This document shows positions 31,901 through 44,134 of a DNA stretch of 64,000 nucleotides, piece by piece. Position 1 is the stretch's first letter. Every line of letters starts with the position of its first letter. Position numbers and translations under genes: made by a program. Origin of the DNA: Zygnema cylindricum (lineage: Eukaryota; Streptophyta; Zygnematophyceae; Zygnematales; Zygnemataceae); the NCBI GenBank assembly GCA_037447655.1, contig JBBHKE010000656.1, forward strand, positions 124,001 to 188,000, in the 5' to 3' direction. The notes beneath the pieces are model-generated. The model saw only the letters and a program-made list of their open reading frames with translations, did no database searches and was not told where the DNA came from.

Positions 31901-34900
31901 GTTTAAAGCCCTATTTAGGGGAGGAACTTGGGGTGGTGAGCACGCAGTTGGAGGAAGAAGAGATGGCGGACAACGGGGTGGAGGAGGTGAAGGAGGAGGT
32001 GGGGGTGGAGGAGGAGGAGATGGGGGTGAAGGTGGAGGAGGTGGAGGAGGGGGTGAAGGTGGAGGAGGTGGAGGAGGGGGTGAAGGTGGAGGAGGTGAAG
32101 GAGGTGGCGGTGAAGGGGGGGGAGGTGAAGGAGGAGGGGGAGAAGGTGGTGGTGGCGGAAAAATAGCTGCGCATGTATGTGTTATGTTAAAACCTCATCA
32201 ACTTGCAAGTAGAAAGGATTCCATAATCAACTAAAACAGTTAAACCGCACAAAAATAAAAAATGCTACGTGTAACCACCAAAGACCATCACATCAACCAA
32301 TACTAAAAAAAAATGATATTCTTGCAACTTCTTCCACTAGTAAAAAAGAAATCCAAAGTGGAATCGGGAGTACAAGGAGTTGTGATTTTAATAAAAAATG
32401 ATTCTAAATTTTTTCATCATTTTCAAAAAAACAATTCTTATAGAACCAACAGAGATTTGATGACATTCTTTCTGGATCTTGTTAGGTTAAAAATTTTAAA
32501 TCAGATGTTCAAGTTCCATTATTACGTCAATGCTTTCTATTTTTGGTAAAAATGGTAGATTTCTAGCTTTGCCAAAATCTGAATTACAACCGAAAGTACA
32601 TTTCTACATATCACTGTGTTTGATATTTTAGGATGAGTTAGTACGTGACATTAAAGTTTGCAGAGAAATCAAAAATTCGACCAGCCTTATAAACCTACAA
32701 TCCCCCCATAAACGAAACGTCTCACACAATGTAATAAAAATAGTGACTTCCAGATGCAAAATACATTGAAAAGAAATTGTCACGCACAAACACACAAACA
32801 TACGACAAATTTATTGTTCCTAAACAACCATGAAAGCAAACAGAAGCCTCAACAGTTTTCATACCCAAAAACTACAGCAATTTTCTCTGGTTGTCTTGGA
32901 TAGTCAATATGTTTTAATGCAAATCATGGGTAAGGACTTACGTTCACAAATATAACTGTTCCCCTCACTGCTGTACACTAGAGTACAAGTACATGTACTT
33001 ATAGAAGCGGGCGGAGGTGGAGGAGGTGAAAGTGAAAGTTGCGCTGCACATGTTATGTGATATGTTAGAACCTTATCAACTCCCAAGTAGTGAAAAAAAT
33101 GCCCTAACTAAACGTTAATACCAAAAGACGTCACTTCAATCAATACTCCAAGCGACCATATATTACACTTGTAACCTTATCGACTGGTAAAAGCCCTCTA
33201 CATGTCAAAGTGTTCAATATTTTAAAGAAACGATTGGGCTATACGGGGTCACAAATTAGTCTGTTTTAGCGCCGAAATCTGATATTTTGAACGACGTTCT
33301 TAAACTACAAGTCCGCCAGATTAAAACCCGTGGATTTTTAAATTGTTTTACGTTGCTTACGTCTAAAAACTTCACCAACCAAAACCCGTCATGCACAAAA
33401 ATACACTTGCACAAAGGGGGAGTTTCTTGATTTAGAAAAAAATAATGAAAACAAACAGAAAAATGTGAAATCGTATCGGCTTATAGAGAAAATACCGCAA
33501 GGGCCCGTAGGATCCGTCTCCTGGCAAAACGATTCACATTCGCTGAGACTTCGTTGGTTGCCAGTATCACAATCGAATGGGATAAGACTGGGAATCAAAA
33601 TGCAATTGTCTTCCAACGCATCACACGATGGTTGACCATTGACTCTTGAAACTGGTCCGATGAAATAATTGCTACTCAAATCGCTGCAAGTGCAATAAAT
33701 CATTTTGAAAAAAAGCAAGGTAAGCAAATATTGTTATAATGAAAGCATGAAAGTAGGGAGAAATATAGGAAATGGATATACCCTTCATATCACATTTAGG
33801 AATTTGGAGTAAAATTCGAACAAGAAAAGAGATTGAAACATAAAAAAATTTGTTTCAAGACTAAATTGATGAATAGGAAAATACGAGTGTGATTAGCCAG
33901 ATACATAATATGCCACTAAAATTTATCAAACAAGTCATTTGCAGTGTACAAATGAGATTGGGAGAACTAAGTGATAAAAAGGAGAGAGGGAAGGAGCAAG
34001 AGGGGGGGAGGGTGGTAAGGTCCGAAAGGTGATGTTGAAAGAAAGAAGGAATATACATGTGAATTTTTGTAGCGATTGAAAGTGCACTGGAGAGGGGCAA
34101 TTTGCCTGAAAAGATATTACGTTTCCACTATTTCTAAATTTCAGAACAGATTGAAAAATCTGATATGATGGTTTGAGGATATTTTGCGATGATAATTTCT
34201 TAGCAACCTTCAAGATATTTTTTCTTAAATAAAAAATTTCGACTCTTAATTACAGATAAAATTCTCTTCGCCTACCATAACCCATGTTATTTTACAGATT
34301 TTGATGCTTTTGAACTATAACATAACCGACATGTTAGGTCTTACATGCTCCGCAGAGATTTCAATTGGTCGATAGGTGGAATACCTCCACTCAAACGATT
34401 GTTACGTAGATAACTGCATAGGTATACAGCAAAACAGATCTCAAATTTTTATATGGTTTTTAGGATTTTTTTTGGATTCTAGGATTTTTTAGGGTTTTTG
34501 AGGGTTTTAAGTTTTATAAGAATTTTGTAGAAGCAGCCACAAATTCCTTCGCATGCTCAACCGAAACATCAAAAACAATATGGAATGAAAACAGTCGAAA
34601 ATGTAGGGAGAAGTACTATATACGGATATTACCACAAAAATTGAATATATTTGCATTGCCCCGAAAACCCTATTTTTACCAATTCGTCAATTAATTATTT
34701 GATAGAAGTGTCATTCCTAAAATTAAAAACCATGAACCCAACAAAACAATTTATCGGCACGTCCCATAATCATAACATGTCATATTTTTGGCGACCCATC
34801 CTTCTAGCTTTTAATCTCATCACTCTCCAAGACACATTTCAAGTGGATAAAAAAAAATCAAACAATAAATAAAATAAAACTAAAATCATCTGCAAAAAAA

Positions 34901-36092
34901 TATTATAGCCGCTACAAATGGAGTGGAAAAAACACGTATGAATTCCATATAGCCCCAATATTGTACTTTTCCTCAACTATAAACAATCAATTTAGAGAAA
35001 AAATTTAAAATACAACATAGCATCAATTACAGAAACGCAACCTCACATTATTTTCATGTCCACATTCAACAAAGATGTTGGAACCAAAGAAAACCAATGT
35101 CGTATATTAACAATTAAAATATAACGTAACTTTGATGTAAATAATTGAGAAGTACCATTGACATAGTTCTATGACTTACCAGGTACCAAGGGATGTTAGT
35201 TGATTAAAGGATGATGGAATACTTCCGGTCAACATGTTGTTATGTAAATATCTGCCACCATCCAACACATCATTAATGTATAATTATTTCTTAATTTCTG
35301 ATTCCTTTGGTTTTCTAGTAATGGGGCACACGGATATATGACATGACAAGTTATACGTGAAAAAAATCCACATGGGCAATAAAACATTGCATTTGAAAAT
35401 ACTTGTCCTCCGATTTATAGTGGAAGCTTTTCTTTACATGGTTCTGTAAATTTATGTTTTGTTTTTTATTTCCAATTTTAAAACCATTTGATATAGAACA
35501 ACGTGAATGAAAGAAGGGGAAGTAATCGACTAGGGATATAAACGTGTGTCTGTATATTGTAAACATATATTTGCATGATTGCAGGAGTCATTTTTTATCT
35601 GTTTAATTCTTCGACACTTCAATCCTTTTTCACTCTACAATCTTAGACATCAAAAAATGTATTTTTATTGTCAATTTTTAACACCTTTCATCAAATACAT
35701 AACCATATGCAGTGTCATGTGTCTTACAAGTATCGGAGATTTGTCAATCGGCCGATGGACGATGGAATACTCCCACTCAAGCCATTGAACCTAAGATCTC
35801 TGAGAAATGTAAGAAAAAGTATAACAAATTAAAATACAAAAAGTAAAGCATTAAAATTAAAATACAAAAAAATCAACAAGCCCTTGAAACCAACCTCGAA
35901 CCAAATACAGCATCCACCCTCAGCTCAAACCAAAAAACCTAAAAAAATAACAAAGAAGATAAAAGTAGGTTTCACAAAGAAAAAAAAAATTATTAGATGC
36001 CTTTCGTTTCATAAACTTACAAAGTTGATAGTTCTGTGAGATCTCCAATCTCTGGTGCAATAGTACCACCTAGATCCAGATTATCAAAGTTA
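31460..36092 (-). CDS. LRR / Pro-rich / fucolectin-like (F5/8C) protein
   Basis: Spliced gene; seven visible exons on the minus strand: 36092-36021, 35799-35728, 35251-35180, 34413-34345, 33683-33496, 33043-32942, 32166-31460. Every junction has GT..AG and the phase is kept throughout. The first four exons are single plant-type LRRs, e.g. NGLSGSIPSSIGRLTNL, NNMLTGSIPSSFNQLTSL. Exon 5 closes the LRRs (DLSSNYFIGPV) and is Cys-rich. Exon 6 has PPPPPP then STCTCTLVYSS. Exon 7 has ~70 residues of PPPPSP repeats, then a domain with IVDGN, SCTST, VVIDLKQV, IDRVLLYSRSDN, GRWLWVRTR and LTLCEVEVYE-stop, typical of fucose-binding F5/8C (FTP) lectins. No kinase or membrane segment. The layout recalls LRR-extensins with a lectin added. 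A secreted, wall-associated role is inferred. The N-terminus with signal peptide was not found, so the 5' end is open. Confidence 0.8.
31925..32166 (-). other. PPPPSP-rich linker coding region
   Basis: On the minus strand the in-frame reading is IFPPPPPSPPPPSPPPPSP and so on, the hydroxyproline-type repeat of extensins. The plus-strand Gly/Glu-rich reading and the other Ser/Thr-rich reading of the same DNA are shadows. Confidence 0.8.
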
Positions 36093-36840
36093 CTGCACCG
36101 CCCACAAACGGAATGTTGAATGAGATGCCTTTCCCTATCTCTCCCTGTCTACCTTCCCCTCCTCCCTAATAATAGTTGAATAGACATTTCCATCTAACCC
36201 CATATGTTGTCAGAAGAGTTCCCTCACTCACACACCAAGAGATCTTTGCACCCTCATCTCACTGGAATTTATCTCTGCCTCACTCTCCTCTAATAAACCA
36301 AAAAATAATTTGCATCCGCCTCCCATTTATTTTCCATGAAAACCTTCGTTTCCCACTCCCCCCTCCCTCGTCTTCCCTTTTGAACCCACCGAAACAGTCC
36401 TAAACGTTTGAATGTCTAAACAGCACCTTCTGGGGTTTTTGAAAAAAAAAAAATTCCCCCATCCATCTGCTGACACGTGCCTTAACACTCTCCACAACAC
36501 GTCTTTCCTAAGGAGGCTTACCCAACTCCTTGTAAAAATCTCTCATTTTCTGTGAAAGAGTTTCTTAATTCTTCGCACCCTTATCTAAGCTATACCAAAA
36601 GAGAAAACTAAATCCTCCTCTCATTGGTTGTGACACATAGATTGTTATCCTCATCTCCCCTCCCTCGCCTCTCCCCTTCTCTCTCCTTCACCACTGCTTT
36701 CTCAAGCCTCCCAAGCGCCCGAGCATCGCAGCAGTTAGCGCAGAAACCTCAGTAGGAATTCAGTGCGGAGTTCAGTGCGAATTCAGTGCGGAATTCAGTG
36801 CGAAATTCATGCAACAGCCAATGCATGTAGAGCGTGAAAC
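36093..36840. other. Region upstream of the LRR gene
   Basis: CT-rich with no confirmed exon. The intron acceptor of the first visible LRR exon is GTGCAG at 36093-36098 (minus strand), so 36093 upward is intron or further 5' gene. A short repeat 'attcagtgcg' occurs four times at 36758-36810. No convincing signal-peptide exon was found. Confidence 0.45.
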
Positions 36841-36844
36841 ATGA

Positions 36845-37330
36845 ATCCAACGCAAAATTCAACCCGCAATCATTGCAGAAGAGGCGGCAGTCAGACAGTT
36901 ACATCTCCTGCACGCGAGAGTTTCCATTGCAGACGATCCGCAAGCTATCGTCGAAGTCAGCGCTGTAGCATCTTATCTCCGGGAAGTTCCACCAGTTCGT
37001 GGAGACATCCTTCATCGCTTGCAGAGCCGCTCCTGCCACAGCCGCAGAAGCGACAAACATGCAGAAGCGACAAACATGCGTCAGAGGACCGAATCAGTTC
37101 GAGGTTTCTCACATGCGAAAACGCAAACTTCAAGCAAAGAAGAGCGGGAAAAGAGAGCGAAAGGAGGAAAAAACGTACGGTCTACATCGAATATTTGTCC
37201 ACTGACTCCAACGAATGCCACGTGGCATACTGCGATTAACACGCCAACGATAGCCGTAGCGACGGCCATGGCTGTACACACGTTGCGAGGCTGTACGGAG
37301 TCTGTAAGATGTGCGAGGCTGGGAGGCTGC
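36845..37330. other. Unassigned open-frame region
   Basis: Several overlapping open frames on both strands, none with a recognised domain. One plus frame from about 36845 reads IIAEEAAVRQLHLLHARVS then QAIVEVSAVASYLREV, plausible helical protein, but it has no start codon and no match I know. It is left uncalled. Confidence 0.3.
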
Positions 37331-38345
37331 CAAGATTCGAAGGGATTCTTGGCGTCTGCCGAACAGGAAACTTCTCCTTCAGAAATCTCCCCTGGTTCAA
37401 ACTGTGCGACGGAGGCGACTTTTATCGCTGCAATCCTTTTTCACACGTGCGAAATGGTCTTTAGGTCGAAGGACAAAAAGGTTAACGAAGGCGTCACCAC
37501 ACGTCTCAAACTAGATCTGCGGATCGCTTTCCATGCATATTTCACTAAAAAATGTGGCCCTTCCGTTCTTAAATCGTTGCGCGGTTGTGTTTTCACTCAC
37601 GTGTCCGTCTATATGTCGAATACCGTAGTATCGTACTTGGTACAATCCATCCGCGGAATCCGCTAAGCTGGCGAGTGTACTTCTGTTTTGTTTCTTACGA
37701 CCAGCTGGCTCGGCACCGACACAGCTTTTGACGGTTACATGGTCAATCACGAAAGTGTACATATCAGTACAATCATTACACGCGTTTGTAACCAGCAAGT
37801 ACCTATCGAGCAATTTTGTTTACTAATATTCTTTTTGCATGTGTGAACACTTTAGAATTTTGTACTGCCTAAAGTAAACGCCTGGCGCTCATTGGGCCAG
37901 CTGTTACATCACGTCATGTCGCTTTGAGTGACGCGTTGGGCCTCTGAAGCAAACATGCGAAAGCTCACTGATTGGACGATGGCGATAGGCGGCAATCCTG
38001 TGGGCCTGACGAGTCTGCTAAAGACTGCGCGCCGTACAGCACTAGTACGATCGACTCTTAGTTGATTGTACTTCTGCTTTGATTTGCTGCACCTAGATGT
38101 CGGCGTCTCGACGAGCGCTAAACTCCGTCTGACACAACTTTTGTCGGTTGGATGGTCCTTCGTGAACGTTTGATTGTACTTCTGATTTTACTTTTTGTCG
38201 TTTTTGGCCCAGATGGGGGAGTTCTCAACGAGAAATTCTTCGTCTGACACAACATCTGATGATGGTTGAAAGCATAGTTTAGGGATGTGCATCGAACCTG
38301 GTCTATCATGTTTTAAGGGTTTCAACTCACAGACACTTGTACAAA
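37330..38345 (-). repeat. Dispersed repeat, copy I (inverted to 51553-53930)
   Basis: Reverse complement of 51553-52775 plus 53739-53930. Matching blocks include 'gctggtcgtaagaaacaaaac', 'ttacacgcgtttgtaacc', 'aggattgccgcc' and 'aacccttaaaacatgat'. The nature of the parent element is unknown. Short open frames inside are not conserved between the copies. Confidence 0.75.
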
Positions 38346-38525
38346 TGTACTAATGTGGATGGTATTTACTGGACATGTACTTGTGCCTCGATTGTACTTT
38401 ATTTTTGACTTATTAAAAACTGATGGAGCCGACTGCACGATAGTTCTCTCCGTCAAAACCGACACAAGTTTTGACTTTTTTTAGGGATGGCCGGTCTTTA
38501 GCGTGTACGAATTAGTACATTTTAT

Positions 38526-40158
38526 TAGTGTTGGGTATCGAGGACCAATTGCCGATATTCAATATGTACCGAATTTTATGTAACCGATAATCGATATATT
38601 GCCTCGATATATCGATTATCGAAATATCGCGATATTTATCTGATACATCGCCAATATATCGTATCGTCAATATATCGAGGCATTTAAAAAAAAAAATGAA
38701 AATTTTCACAGGTTTCCAAAGTCACGAGCCTTCGGACAAGATGACCGTTGAATCTTTGCCGAAAAGAAATACGGTTTTTTCCTAAAAGTCAGCAGAGTGA
38801 AGGAGATCTTTGAGGTACATTGACGCGGTACACTTGCGAAGTACACGTACGTAATACGCAAGTACGGATTTCCATACGAAAATGGTCGGTTTTCAAATCT
38901 TTGACGATTTTAGGGTGTGTCCCCATGTGCATAAGTAAGGGTTTTTTCCTGTCGTTTTGCCGTAAAACTTAGCGCCGTACTGCCTAAGTTGCAACCGTAC
39001 GAAGGAATCACAAATTTGTAGAGTACAATTTGCGTCATCCCTGAACTTAGGATGTACGAAAAGTTGTCGTCTTGTGCTTTTCGACCCACTTCGACGACAA
39101 AAAACGTCATCTTCAACCTTATCTTTAAAACACATGCGCGATGTGATTTAAAATTAGGTTTTTTCGATTGACAAATAGGAACATATTTTCGCACGTGCCG
39201 TAAATTTCGACAAAAATCCTACGATTTCCAAGGACAAAGAAAAGTACATAGTTCGCTATGTTTTGTCCGTTTCGGTTCTAATACGACAAAGATAAGTACA
39301 CAATTTGTTTGGATTTGTCCGTTTTCGTCTAGTACGGATTTTTTTTTTTGCAGGGGTCTTCAAATTCCGATGCCATTTCACGTCGACCGGACAGGAGACG
39401 CGAAGGCAAAGCGCCTCATCTTCGACCGTGAAATTGCACAGGCTGGAAGGCGGTACGTCTACAATGTCACGGTAAGACATGCGACGTCACACGCAGGTAC
39501 AAAAAATATCGTGCGACCACAGATTGTCGACGTTGACAGCCGTCACAGGTATTGTCGACGTATACAATCGTCACAAGCGTAAGTTACGATTTCGTCATTA
39601 CAGACATAGGGACACTTGAAAACCGGGTCCGGCAGATCCGCGCTAAAATACAAAGTAATTTCGCTAAGTTACAAGTACATGGGGACACACCCTTAGAGAT
39701 TGGATCGTCAACTTCCAAGGACCACTCAAATCACAACACGTATGTAAAAACCTGTTTACAGAAGATACGCGATGTTAACCGAGGCCTCTGTAATACAGAA
39801 ATTTTGATGTCCGTACTATTACAGATACCTCCTCATGTAACCATACCCCAAATAAGTAATCATATGAATTACAGAATTTGTACTATTTTGTCGGTTACAT
39901 TTTGCGGCGTCTACCTTTAAGTCACGGAACGAAAATCACGTCGTACGTGGCGTATCAGACAATTTGTTTTTTTAGATAAAATAGCATATTATATTAAAAT
40001 ATAAAATATTAAATTTTAAAAAATACTATACATCGCATATATATAGCGATAATTTATGTTGGTCTCGGTACGATATATCGAGGAGTCTGCTCAATCGATA
40101 TTCGATATATCGAATATCGAAATTATCGCGATATGAACTTACCCGATACCCAACACTA
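38526..40158. mobile_element. hAT-like non-autonomous element HAT1
   Basis: 1633 bp. Terminal inverted repeats TAGTGTTGGGTATCG / CGATACCCAACACTA and a perfect 8-bp target duplication CATTTTAT (38518-38525 and 40159-40166), the hAT signature. Subterminal regions are full of TATCGATATATCG-type palindromes. No transposase frame. A Tourist-like element (38913-39692) sits inside. Confidence 0.88.
38913..39692. mobile_element. Tourist-like element H1
   Basis: 780 bp. GGGTGTGTCCCCATGT / ACATGGGGACACACCC with TTA target duplication on both sides (38910-38912, 39693-39695). Interior rich in GTCTACAATGTCAC-like subrepeats. No transposase; fits non-autonomous PIF/Harbinger. Confidence 0.85.
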
Positions 40159-40394
40159 CATTTTATAAACGTGTAGAATCGCCAATGATCTTCCGAGCTT
40201 TTTCCGTTTCATACTTTTTTCTTTCCATGTGTGAACTCCTTTATCATTTGTACAGCTCGTTCAGCTCGATGTCGTAAGCCTATGAAACAAACCTCGCAAT
40301 TGGATAATTGCGAATTTCGGCAGAAATCCTGAAAGCCTGCTGTCGTGACGTCATTTGTAATGATGACGCAGCAGCGTGTGCGACTCGCGGACAT

Positions 40395-40830
40395 CAAGGC
40401 TAAGGGTTGTGAACGGAAGGAATCGAGCAGATGGGTGCCGACGTGGCGTATCACATTCCGGGGAGGGCCTATCTGGCGGGCAGAGGAGACGTTCGGCAAT
40501 GTATACGTGTATGTATTATACGTATAATGTTTATATATATATATGTCGATTGTCCTTAACGACATATTTTTGCATTTGTGCCGATAACCACCAATATTAA
40601 ATTATTATTATTTATCGCTCTCCCGACTGATAACGATTGCCGATATACCGGAGATCGGTTTTACTGCCGATATAAAAACCACTGATACACAACACTGTCA
40701 TTTACATCGCCTGGACAAAGGGCTCCTCAGACGTCTCCTCTGCTCGCCAGATAGGCCCTCCCCGGAATGCGACATGCCGACACGCCAAGTCGGCACCCAT
40801 CCGCTCGATTCCTTCCATTCACAACCCTTA
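40395..40830. repeat. Foldback: ~105-bp inverted arms
   Basis: Arm 40395-40500 pairs with 40725-40830. Shared text: 'aagggttgtgaa.ggaagg', 'gatgggtgccgac', 'ggggagggcctatctggcg', 'cagaggagacgt'. The ~225-bp loop contains a hAT-type right end (gatacacaacactg near 40685-40698). A third, diverged arm copy is at about 44135-44215. Confidence 0.75.
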
Positions 40831-41605
40831 GGGCGTGTTCCCATGTGTTCAAGTAAGGGTTTTTTTTTCGTCGTTTTCACAAAAAATGGGACTTCTAACG
40901 AGAAAATATTACGCCGTACGAAAAATGGGCAAAAACACAAGTACATTTTGCTTCATCTTGGAACTCGGAAAGTACGGCAATTCGGCGATATTATCATCGC
41001 GACACACTTCTAGCTCATCTTCACACTTGCACTGGAATCAAATCCCGATCTGATTTTAATCAAAATCCTACCTTATTGACAAATAAAAAACCAGGTTTGC
41101 ACACGTCAAACGTTTTCAACTTTTTTTTTGCAGTTGGGTGAGTACACAAAAAAGAAAGTTGGTTGTCCATTTGGAAACAATTCGTTTGTTTTTTTGGTTG
41201 TACGGACAAACAGAACTACGCACATGGTAGTGAAAGAAAGCCTGACGTCTACAATGTCACGTTGAACATTGAATGACACTTTCACTACAGTACTGTACCG
41301 CCCATTTGTAGATATATGTGATTGCTTATGTTGTCCACGTGTGGGCGTCTACAAATGTCAGGAGCTTGTTGGCGTCGACAAATGTCCGCAGTTTATCCGG
41401 AGCTCGTTGGCGTCTACAAAAGTCCGCAGTTTGTTGGCGTCTACACGTCTCGCAAAATATTGGCGACGTCAACAACTATCACATATTCGAAGTAATGAAG
41501 GCGCAACTAACGATTGACATAGGCACACTTTGAAAAGTACACTGTAAAATCTAGGCTAAAATCCAAAGTAACGTTTCAAAGTTTGGGTTACATGGGAACA
41601 CGCCC
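40831..41605. mobile_element. Tourist-like element H2
   Basis: 775 bp. GGGCGTGTTCCCATGT / ACATGGGAACACGCCC with TTA duplications (40828-40830, 41606-41608). Contains tandem GTTGGCGTCTACAAAAGTCC-like units at 41340-41460. Confidence 0.85.
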
Positions 41606-41776
41606 TTAGCCTCGACGTCCTCGAGTTGCACGTCACTCTTATCGTTTCCTGCGATGTAAATGTGAAGTCGTGTAAATGTGAAGTCGTAATTATAAGTGAC
41701 GTCACAACAGTAGGCACTCATAATTTTTGCCGAAATAAGCAATCGCGCAACAACGAAGGTTACTTCACAGGCTTGG

Positions 41777-42032
41777 GTATGGTCCCGTGTATTAAAGTAT
41801 CGACTTTTTTCTGTCGTTTCACCCAAAACGCAGATTCGTACGAGAAAAACTTTAGCCGTACAGAAAAATCAATTATATAAAAGTAAGCAAACGTCGATAG
41901 TTTGAATGTACTTCATTTTTGTCGTCGTGTGAATGCATTTTGGCGTTTTTCTTTATACGACGCCCGGACAAGAGAATCCAGCCCGTCAAAAAACTTCATC
42001 GGAAATCACCTCGCGACTGGATTTCAGGGATA
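41777..42032. repeat. Tourist-like element fragment, left end
   Basis: GGGTATGGTCCCGTGT followed by the same internal order as H1 and H2 (tctgtcgtttcac, gtacgagaaaa, gccgtac). The right end was not found; a MITE-like element follows at 42033. Confidence 0.5.
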
Positions 42033-42630
42033 GTACACCGCGAATCGTAATTAGAGTAAAGAAAAAATTAGAGTAAAAAAAGTAAAAAAAATAATTAGAG
42101 TTATGAACTCTAATTTGTGTGATGTAACTTTTTCAAAAAGGATATTTACTCTAATTTTTCAATAACTCTAATTTGGGCGTAAATTTGGGCGCTGGATATA
42201 TCCACTGTAAATTAAGTACAATTGCATAATCACACAAAACATACAGTTTCACGTCATTATGATGTTTGCATTACGCAATTTGTTAATACGCAGTTATATG
42301 AAAACGGCCTGTACTAAATCATTATTTGTACTTTTAATAAATTACAGTTTAGCACGGTCGGACACCTTGTTAATACGTAGTTACATGAAAACAGCCTGTA
42401 CTAAATCATTATTTGTACTTTAATAAAGTACATTTTAGCACGGTCAGACACCGACCTTACACCACACTATTTAAAACGGCACTGTATTAGAGTTATTAAC
42501 GCTGATTCAAAAAGTACCATAAATAACGTAAATAATAATTTAGAATAATGTACTCTATTCATAGTGATAGAGTCAAAATTTGGGGTGATAGAATTAGTGT
42601 ACATAACTCTAATTACGATTCGCGTTGTAC
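42033..42630. mobile_element. MITE-like element with long AT-rich inverted ends
   Basis: Ends GTACACCGCGAATCG / CGATTCGCGTTGTAC extended by TAATTAGAGT / ACTCTAATTA. It contains many 'ttagagt' motifs and an ~88-bp tandem pair at 42280-42450 (agttacatgaaaac...tagcacggtc). No clear target duplication. The right inverted end resembles 51520-51549. Confidence 0.6.
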
Positions 42631-42639
42631 CACCTAAAC

Positions 42640-44130
42640 AACGAATGAAAAACGGTCCACACGCGCGCCGCACGAGTGGGAAAATTTTAGGACGAGGGAG
42701 AGCACTCGCTATTTTTCTCCCTACCTGTCACTTGCATGTACGGAAAGGACGAGTATTATTTATGTCGATATTATTCCAGTATTATGTCGATATATCGGGC
42801 CGATAATGGCGATATATTGTATCGCGCTATATCGAACCTTGTTCTCGTTTTTTTAATTTTATTCGTAGGTGTTTGTGTCCTCTTACACGTTCTAGATATT
42901 ATTTTCTAGTTTTTAGAGAATTTTTGTAGTTAATGATTTTAAAACGTTTTTGTTTATGATTTTCACTTCATAGTTATTTCGAATATCTTAATTTTTTTTT
43001 TACATCAATGTTCAAAGGTGTTTCATAGATTTTTTTTATCGTAAAAAAACGGAATGTTTCTGGTGACGTCTAGTGCTTTTGTTCACTTTATTGCCAGCAA
43101 AATGCCCCAATCTTGCTGCTTTTTGTAGTCTTCCTCACCCCCTATTATCCCGTTTTGTAATGAAACGGGTGTGTCATTTGAATAAAATGATTTTTATGCG
43201 TGTTATTATTATTTTTTTTTCATCTAGTCTAGATGCTTACTCTAGAGCAGTACACCGGTGATTTTCGAAGTGTAGAATTCTCAATTTTCAATAATCATAG
43301 ATGATACTAAAAGAATAAAAAATCTCTCTTAGACCCCAAAAGATATTGAAGGTTTAAAATTTCTCGTGAAATCGTTTTATATTCCACTTTTGCACGGTCC
43401 ATTGCCAATAACAAATACCAAACCATATGGAGTCCACTTGTTGTTAAAATCTTAATGCATTTTAAACCACATAGTTTACACCAAGATGTTTTTGAAAAAT
43501 ATTGTGAAAGAAACATCAAAATATCAAAATCAACATAGGTGGGTAAAATGCCACCATTACTCTTACAAAGAGCGTTTAAAATTAGGGATGTTCTACACAT
43601 TACAACTTCATCTCAAGTTTAATACCCACTATATTTGTACCATGTTAGTGTACTGATTTCAATGATTGTATATTGGTTTTAAGGAATATATTAGGCAGTA
43701 GAAATGTACAATAGGCTACCTAAAAGTTGTTAAAAACCATAACAAAATAGAAATGCAATTTGTAGACACTGAACGATTTTATACAACTTTACAATAATCT
43801 CATTTAAAGCATTGTGTGGAAGTGCCATTATAATCATTTAAAGAAAACGCTTATTACTAATTTACCCCAAAAAATTGATAGATTGAATTACACTTTTGTA
43901 GAACTACAACCATATTGTTGAAAGTATACATAATGGCGGTTCCTTACTAACGTAGGGGAATATTATTTTGAACATAAATTTATAACATGAAAATGTGGCA
44001 GATTTTTTTTTTTTGGAACAAATAGTGTTGTTAACATTAGTTTATGATCTCAGGCCAACTAAGCCGCGATCGAATGGTTTTTTTTTACTATAGTTTTCCA
44101 ATTCGCATATTACACAAAAGAACGAACGCC
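42640..44130. other. AT-rich DNA with no supported gene
   Basis: TATCG-type hAT subterminal sequence at 42755-42835. The rest is AT-rich unique-looking DNA. A 97-codon antisense frame at 43307-43600 has no recognised feature. Confidence 0.5.
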
Positions 44131-44134
44131 CTAA

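Noticed and set aside
31899-32234. Gly/Glu-rich 111-codon plus frame and Ser/Thr-rich 87-codon minus frame
   Set aside because: Shadows of the PPPPSP exon, whose frame is fixed by splicing from exon 6 and continuity into the F5/8C domain.
37019-37666. 215-codon plus frame as a gene
   Set aside because: Its second half lies in the dispersed repeat copied at 51553-53930, where the frame is not conserved; no recognised domain.
43307-43600. 97-codon minus frame in AT-rich DNA
   Set aside because: No domain, no duplicate, no splice or context support.
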